A stretch of DNA of 64,000 nucleotides, taken from positions 1,922,001-1,986,000 of the forward strand of contig NZ_CP194171.1 in assembly GCF_050908845.1 (NCBI RefSeq), given 5' to 3'. This document shows positions 60,902 to 64,000 of the stretch, one piece after another. The position numbers and the translations under genes were made by a program. Origin of the DNA: Marinobacterium_D sp050908845. GTDB lineage: Bacteria > Pseudomonadota > Gammaproteobacteria > Pseudomonadales > Balneatricaceae. Within the stretch, counting starts at the first letter, position 1. Each line of letters starts with the position of its first letter. The notes beneath the pieces are model-generated. The model saw only the letters and a program-made list of their open reading frames with translations. It searched no databases and was not told where the DNA came from.

Positions 60902-62046
60902 AGTACGTCGACGAGTTTCGCGATGCGGAAAAAGCCCGCGCCATCGCCGGGCAGATCGCTAAACAGGCGACCCCCGAGCGTCGTTATAACCTGATGGAGT
61001 TCTGCGGCGGCCATACCCATGCGATTTTCCGTTATGGAATACCCGGCCTGCTGCCTGATAACGTGCGCCTTATCCATGGTCCGGGCTGCCCGGTCTGCGT
61101 GCTGCCGATTGGTCGTCTGGATATGGCGATTGCGCTGGCGCGCCGTGAGGAGGTCATTCTCTGTACCTACGGAGATATGCTGCGCGTACCGGGCTCAGGG
61201 CGGGAGAGCTTGATGAAGGTACGTGCCGAGGGTACCGATGTACGCATACTTTACTCTCCCGCCGATGCGCTGAAGATAGCGCGCGAGCATCCCGATAAAC
61301 AGGTGGTTTTCTTCGCAATCGGCTTTGAGACCACCACGCCGCCCACGGCGCTGGTGATCGAGCAGGCGAAAAAGCTGGGGCTGACCAACTTCTCCGTGTT
61401 CTGTAACCACGTCCTCACACCGGCAGCGATGCATGCGATTCTGAATACGCCGGAGGCTGAGAATGGTGCCCTGGAGCTGGATGGCTTTATCGGCCCGGCC
61501 CATGTCAGCACGGTGATCGGATCGGCACCCTATGAACCTTTTCCTGAACGGTATAACAAGCCGGTGGTTATCGCTGGCTTCGAGCCGCTGGATGTTCTGC
61601 AGGCGATCCTGATGCTGATCCGCCAGCTCAATGAGGGTCGCGCCGAGGTTGAGAACGAGTTTACCCGTGCAGTGACCCGCGGAGGCAACCTAAAAGCGCA
61701 GGAGGCGGTGAATCGGGTATTGGCGTTAAGGTCCAGCTTTGAGTGGCGCGGCCTGGGTGATATTCCGGAGAGCGCACTGCAGATCCGCGATGACTATGCT
61801 GAGTTTGATGCCGAAAAACGGTTCTCGGTGGAACAGCTTTACGGGCGCGAGAACAGGGCCTGCGAGTGTCCGGCGATCCTGCGCGGCGCGAAAAACCCCC
61901 GTGACTGCAAACTGTTCGGCGACCCCTGTACGCCGGATAACCCGCTGGGTTCCTGCATGGTCTCGTCCGAAGGCGCCTGCGCCGCCTACTACAGTTATGG
62001 CCGTCACACCCAGCGGCGTATCCCGGTCGGGGAGTCCAGCGCATGA
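60898..62046 (+). CDS. hypD: Hydrogenase iron-ligand assembly protein HypD
   Basis: The 382-residue protein contains the conserved MEFCGGHTHAIFRYG, GPGCPVCVLP and FAIGFETTTPPTA, and a 4Fe-4S site near the C-terminus (CECPAILRGAKNPRDCKLFG, then CMVSSEGACAAYY). It holds the Fe(CN)2CO group with HypC. Four-nt overlaps link it to hypC and hypE. Confidence 0.97.
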   Translation: MKYVDEFRDAEKARAIAGQIAKQATPERRYNLMEFCGGHTHAIFRYGIPGLLPDNVRLIHGPGCPVCVLPIGRLDMAIALARREEVILCTYGDMLRVPGSGRESLMKVRAEGTDVRILYSPADALKIAREHPDKQVVFFAIGFETTTPPTALVIEQAKKLGLTNFSVFCNHVLTPAAMHAILNTPEAENGALELDGFIGPAHVSTVIGSAPYEPFPERYNKPVVIAGFEPLDVLQAILMLIRQLNEGRAEVENEFTRAVTRGGNLKAQEAVNRVLALRSSFEWRGLGDIPESALQIRDDYAEFDAEKRFSVEQLYGRENRACECPAILRGAKNPRDCKLFGDPCTPDNPLGSCMVSSEGACAAYYSYGRHTQRRIPVGESSA

Positions 62047-63068
62047 GTCGTCTGAATTTCGCCAATGGACGGGTCGAGATGGTTCACGGCAGCGGCGGTC
62101 GCGCCATGGCCGAACTGATTGATCAGCTCTTTGCCCCTGCCTTTGATAATGAATGGCTGGCGCAGGGTAACGATCAGGCCCGGTTCAGCCTGCCAACGGG
62201 AAAGGTGGTGATGGCCACCGACAGCCATGTGGTATCGCCGCTGTTTTTCCCTGGTGGTGATATAGGTTCGCTGTCGGTTCACGGCACCATCAACGACCTG
62301 GCCATGTCTGGCGCGACGCCCTGTTACCTGTCCGCCGGTTTTATCCTGGAAGAGGGCTTTCCGTTGGCGGACCTCAAGCGCATTGTTTATTCCATGGCGC
62401 AGGCGTCAAAGCAGGCGGACGTACCGATCGTAACCGGCGATACCAAAGTGGTGGAGCGGGGCAAGGGCGATGGCGTATTCATTACGACTACCGGTATCGG
62501 CGTGGTTCCGTCTCATCTGGCGTTGTCCGGTGACCAGGCAAGACCGGGCGATGCGATTTTGCTTTCCGGTCCCATCGGTGATCACGGTGTCACGATTCTG
62601 TCCCTGCGTGAAAGCCTGGGGTTTGCGTCGGATATCTGCTCGGATTCCCAGGCGCTGCACAGACTGGTGGCAAGCATGGTGGAACAGGTGCCTGAGATCC
62701 GCTGTATGCGTGACCCGACCCGGGGTGGACTGGCAAACACGCTGAATGAGCTGGCTCAGCAGTCCGGCGTGGGTATGCAGCTGCAGGAGCGGCGCATTCC
62801 GGTGCGTGAGCCGGTGCGGGCGGCCTGCGAGTTTCTTGGTCTGGATCCGCTTTACGTGGCCAATGAGGGCAAGCTGATCGCTATCTGTCCGGCGGAGAAA
62901 GCCGAGCAGCTGCTGGCGGTGATGCGTGACCATCCCCAGGGACAGGGTGCGGCGATTATTGGTCAGGTGGTGGAGGACAGCCACCGCTTTGTGCAGATGG
63001 AAACCCTGTTTGGCGGCAACCGCATGGTGGACTGGCTCAACGGCGAGCAACTGCCGCGGATCTGTTGA
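62043..63068 (+). CDS. hypE: Carbamoyl dehydratase HypE
   Basis: The 341-residue PurM-like enzyme dehydrates the carbamoyl group on its C-terminal cysteine to thiocyanate. The tail LPRIC ends in that Cys. VEMVHGSGGRAMAELI, ATDSHVVSPLFFPGGDIG, VTGDTKVVERGKGDG and CMRDPTRGGLANTLNELA are typical. It closes the hyp operon. Confidence 0.97.
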   Translation: MSRLNFANGRVEMVHGSGGRAMAELIDQLFAPAFDNEWLAQGNDQARFSLPTGKVVMATDSHVVSPLFFPGGDIGSLSVHGTINDLAMSGATPCYLSAGFILEEGFPLADLKRIVYSMAQASKQADVPIVTGDTKVVERGKGDGVFITTTGIGVVPSHLALSGDQARPGDAILLSGPIGDHGVTILSLRESLGFASDICSDSQALHRLVASMVEQVPEIRCMRDPTRGGLANTLNELAQQSGVGMQLQERRIPVREPVRAACEFLGLDPLYVANEGKLIAICPAEKAEQLLAVMRDHPQGQGAAIIGQVVEDSHRFVQMETLFGGNRMVDWLNGEQLPRIC

Positions 63069-63149
63069 TCCGGGCAGGCAGGCTCGAATAGAGGCGGCGC
63101 AGGGTGAGCGAGTTTGGTGTCGCCCATAGGGGTTGTTTTGCCCGCCTGT

Positions 63150-64000
63150 TCAGGCGCCGTGGAGATGGGTATAGATCGCCAGCGTTGCAAAGCCGATGGC
63201 GAGCATGGCCGGGGCGTAGAAGCGGTTCAGCTTCAGCAGCGTCAGGGCGCCGATACCGTAGCGCGACTGCAGGCTGATCTGAACACCGGAAAAGGGTGAC
63301 AGGCTGACGCCAAGTGACCAGCTCAGCAACAGGGTGATGCCCAGCAGGTCGGGGTCATCGACGCTTGGCATCAGTATGCTGCCCGCCAGTACCACACTGG
63401 TGACCGGGTGCATGCCGATCATTGCCAGGCCGATCATCACGGCCAGTGTGCTGCAGGCTGCCACCAGGCCAAAGTGAGCCGGCGCCAGGCGGATATCCAG
63501 GGACAGAAGCAGGGCACCGATACCGGCGGCCAGCACGGCGGCGGCCACAAACAGGGTGACTTCACCTCCCAAGCGCGGTAGTCCGTGGCGCACATGTGTT
63601 GCCAGAATGCCGGGAGCACTGCGACCGCTTTTTACCGGCAACCAGAGCAGGGTAAACAGCAGGGATAGCAGAGTTACCAGCGTGATCACCGACACGTCAG
63701 GCCAGAGCTGGTGGGCAATAATTACCAGTACCGCCAGAAAGGTTGGAATCCACAGTGCTCCCAGGTGCAGCGGGTAGCCTGGTGTTTCCGCGACCTCAGG
63801 GTGACGGGCTATCTGCCAGCTGGTGAGCAGCAGGCCGATGACTGCCACGGGTATACCGTAGAGTACCAGTGTGCTCAGGCTGGCGCCCGGAGCGCTGATC
63901 AGTACCACGCCCATCGCTGCGAAAAAGGGCGACCAGACGGCACAGTTGCCGAAGCTGCGCAGCAGCGTCAGGCCCTGTAACGGAGTCAGCGGTCTCTGTG
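63150..64000 (-). CDS. Polytopic membrane protein, partial
   Basis: The frame is open beyond the window edge, so the N-terminus is missing; an internal ATG at 63914 is not the start. About eight membrane helices are seen, with VDDPDLLGITLLLSWSLGVS and LSPFSGVQISLQSRYG near the C-terminus. The layout resembles ion or organic-anion transporters, but I do not recognise the family. It converges on hypE 81 nt away. Confidence 0.7.
   Translation of the reverse strand, partial: QRPLTPLQGLTLLRSFGNCAVWSPFFAAMGVVLISAPGASLSTLVLYGIPVAVIGLLLTSWQIARHPEVAETPGYPLHLGALWIPTFLAVLVIIAHQLWPDVSVITLVTLLSLLFTLLWLPVKSGRSAPGILATHVRHGLPRLGGEVTLFVAAAVLAAGIGALLLSLDIRLAPAHFGLVAACSTLAVMIGLAMIGMHPVTSVVLAGSILMPSVDDPDLLGITLLLSWSLGVSLSPFSGVQISLQSRYGIGALTLLKLNRFYAPAMLAIGFATLAIYTHLHGA

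Noticed and set aside
1..64000. CRISPR arrays, tRNA or rRNA genes, insertion sequences, prophage or riboswitches
   Set aside because: Reading the window revealed no spaced repeats, transposase motifs, tRNA cloverleafs or known aptamer cores; a covariance-model scan would be needed to exclude small RNAs.

Overview
The window looks like a stretch of chromosome from a GC-rich, probably marine gammaproteobacterium of the Oceanospirillales type. The reasons are the gene set (YedI, YejK/NdpA, single-chain dihydroorotase, monomeric NADP isocitrate dehydrogenase, long-form Dgt, DUF5062-like and DUF924 proteins), the strong GGAGG-type ribosome sites, and genes for taurine, amino-acid and Na+ handling. 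The assignment is an inference, because no rRNA or other phylogenetic marker was read. No tRNA, rRNA, CRISPR array, insertion sequence or phage module was recognised.

Layout. 1-7.1 kb: the 3' part of a giant VCBS/cadherin-like surface protein, followed by a TolC-type outer-membrane exit protein and a PliG-like lysozyme-inhibitor protein. 7.1-16.3 kb: envelope lipoproteins (one with LssY_C, one combining META, LprI and MliC domains), flavodoxin, YedI, an acetyltransferase, nitronate monooxygenase, a secreted three-repeat protein whose start appears to need a -1 frameshift, and a uracil-DNA-glycosylase-like protein. 16.4-19.5 kb: an ABM protein, an amidoligase overlapping a class-I glutamine amidotransferase, an SGNH esterase and a YtoQ-like protein. 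19.5-27.0 kb: small conserved proteins near a perfect FNR/ANR box, an MFS exporter, pyrC, an NhaC-type antiporter, yejK and a Mut7-C protein.

27.2-31.7 kb is a co-directional set: a TauR-like MocR regulator, a TauE/SafE exporter, a short-chain dehydrogenase and a class III aminotransferase. It fits taurine deamination to sulfoacetaldehyde, reduction to isethionate, and isethionate export. 32-37 kb: DUF393, GNAT, dgt, TfoX-N, an amine oxidase-like flavoprotein and DUF2798 divergent from a LysR regulator. 38-41 kb and 49-52 kb hold two complete polar amino-acid ABC importers whose upstream regions share a 14-bp motif. Between them lie two more MocR regulators (one with the PLP lysine replaced by arginine), an IsdG-like monooxygenase, cfa, DUF6544, DUF924, and a lysE gene translationally coupled to a 44-codon leader.

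52.3-56.3 kb: monomeric icd, separated from the second importer by a symmetric terminator, and a PAS histidine-kinase homologue in which every catalytic box is degenerate. 56.6-63.1 kb: a complete [NiFe]-hydrogenase maturation operon, hypA-hypB-(55-codon gene)-hypF-hypC-hypD-hypE, preceded by what looks like the decayed 3' end of hupK/hoxV. No hydrogenase structural gene is in the window. The window ends inside a polytopic membrane protein.

Most noteworthy points: the dnaX-like slippery site at the start of the 15 kb secreted protein, the pseudo-histidine-kinase, the hupK remnant with the unknown small gene in the hyp operon, the MocR protein lacking its PLP lysine, and the shared operator of the two ABC importers.
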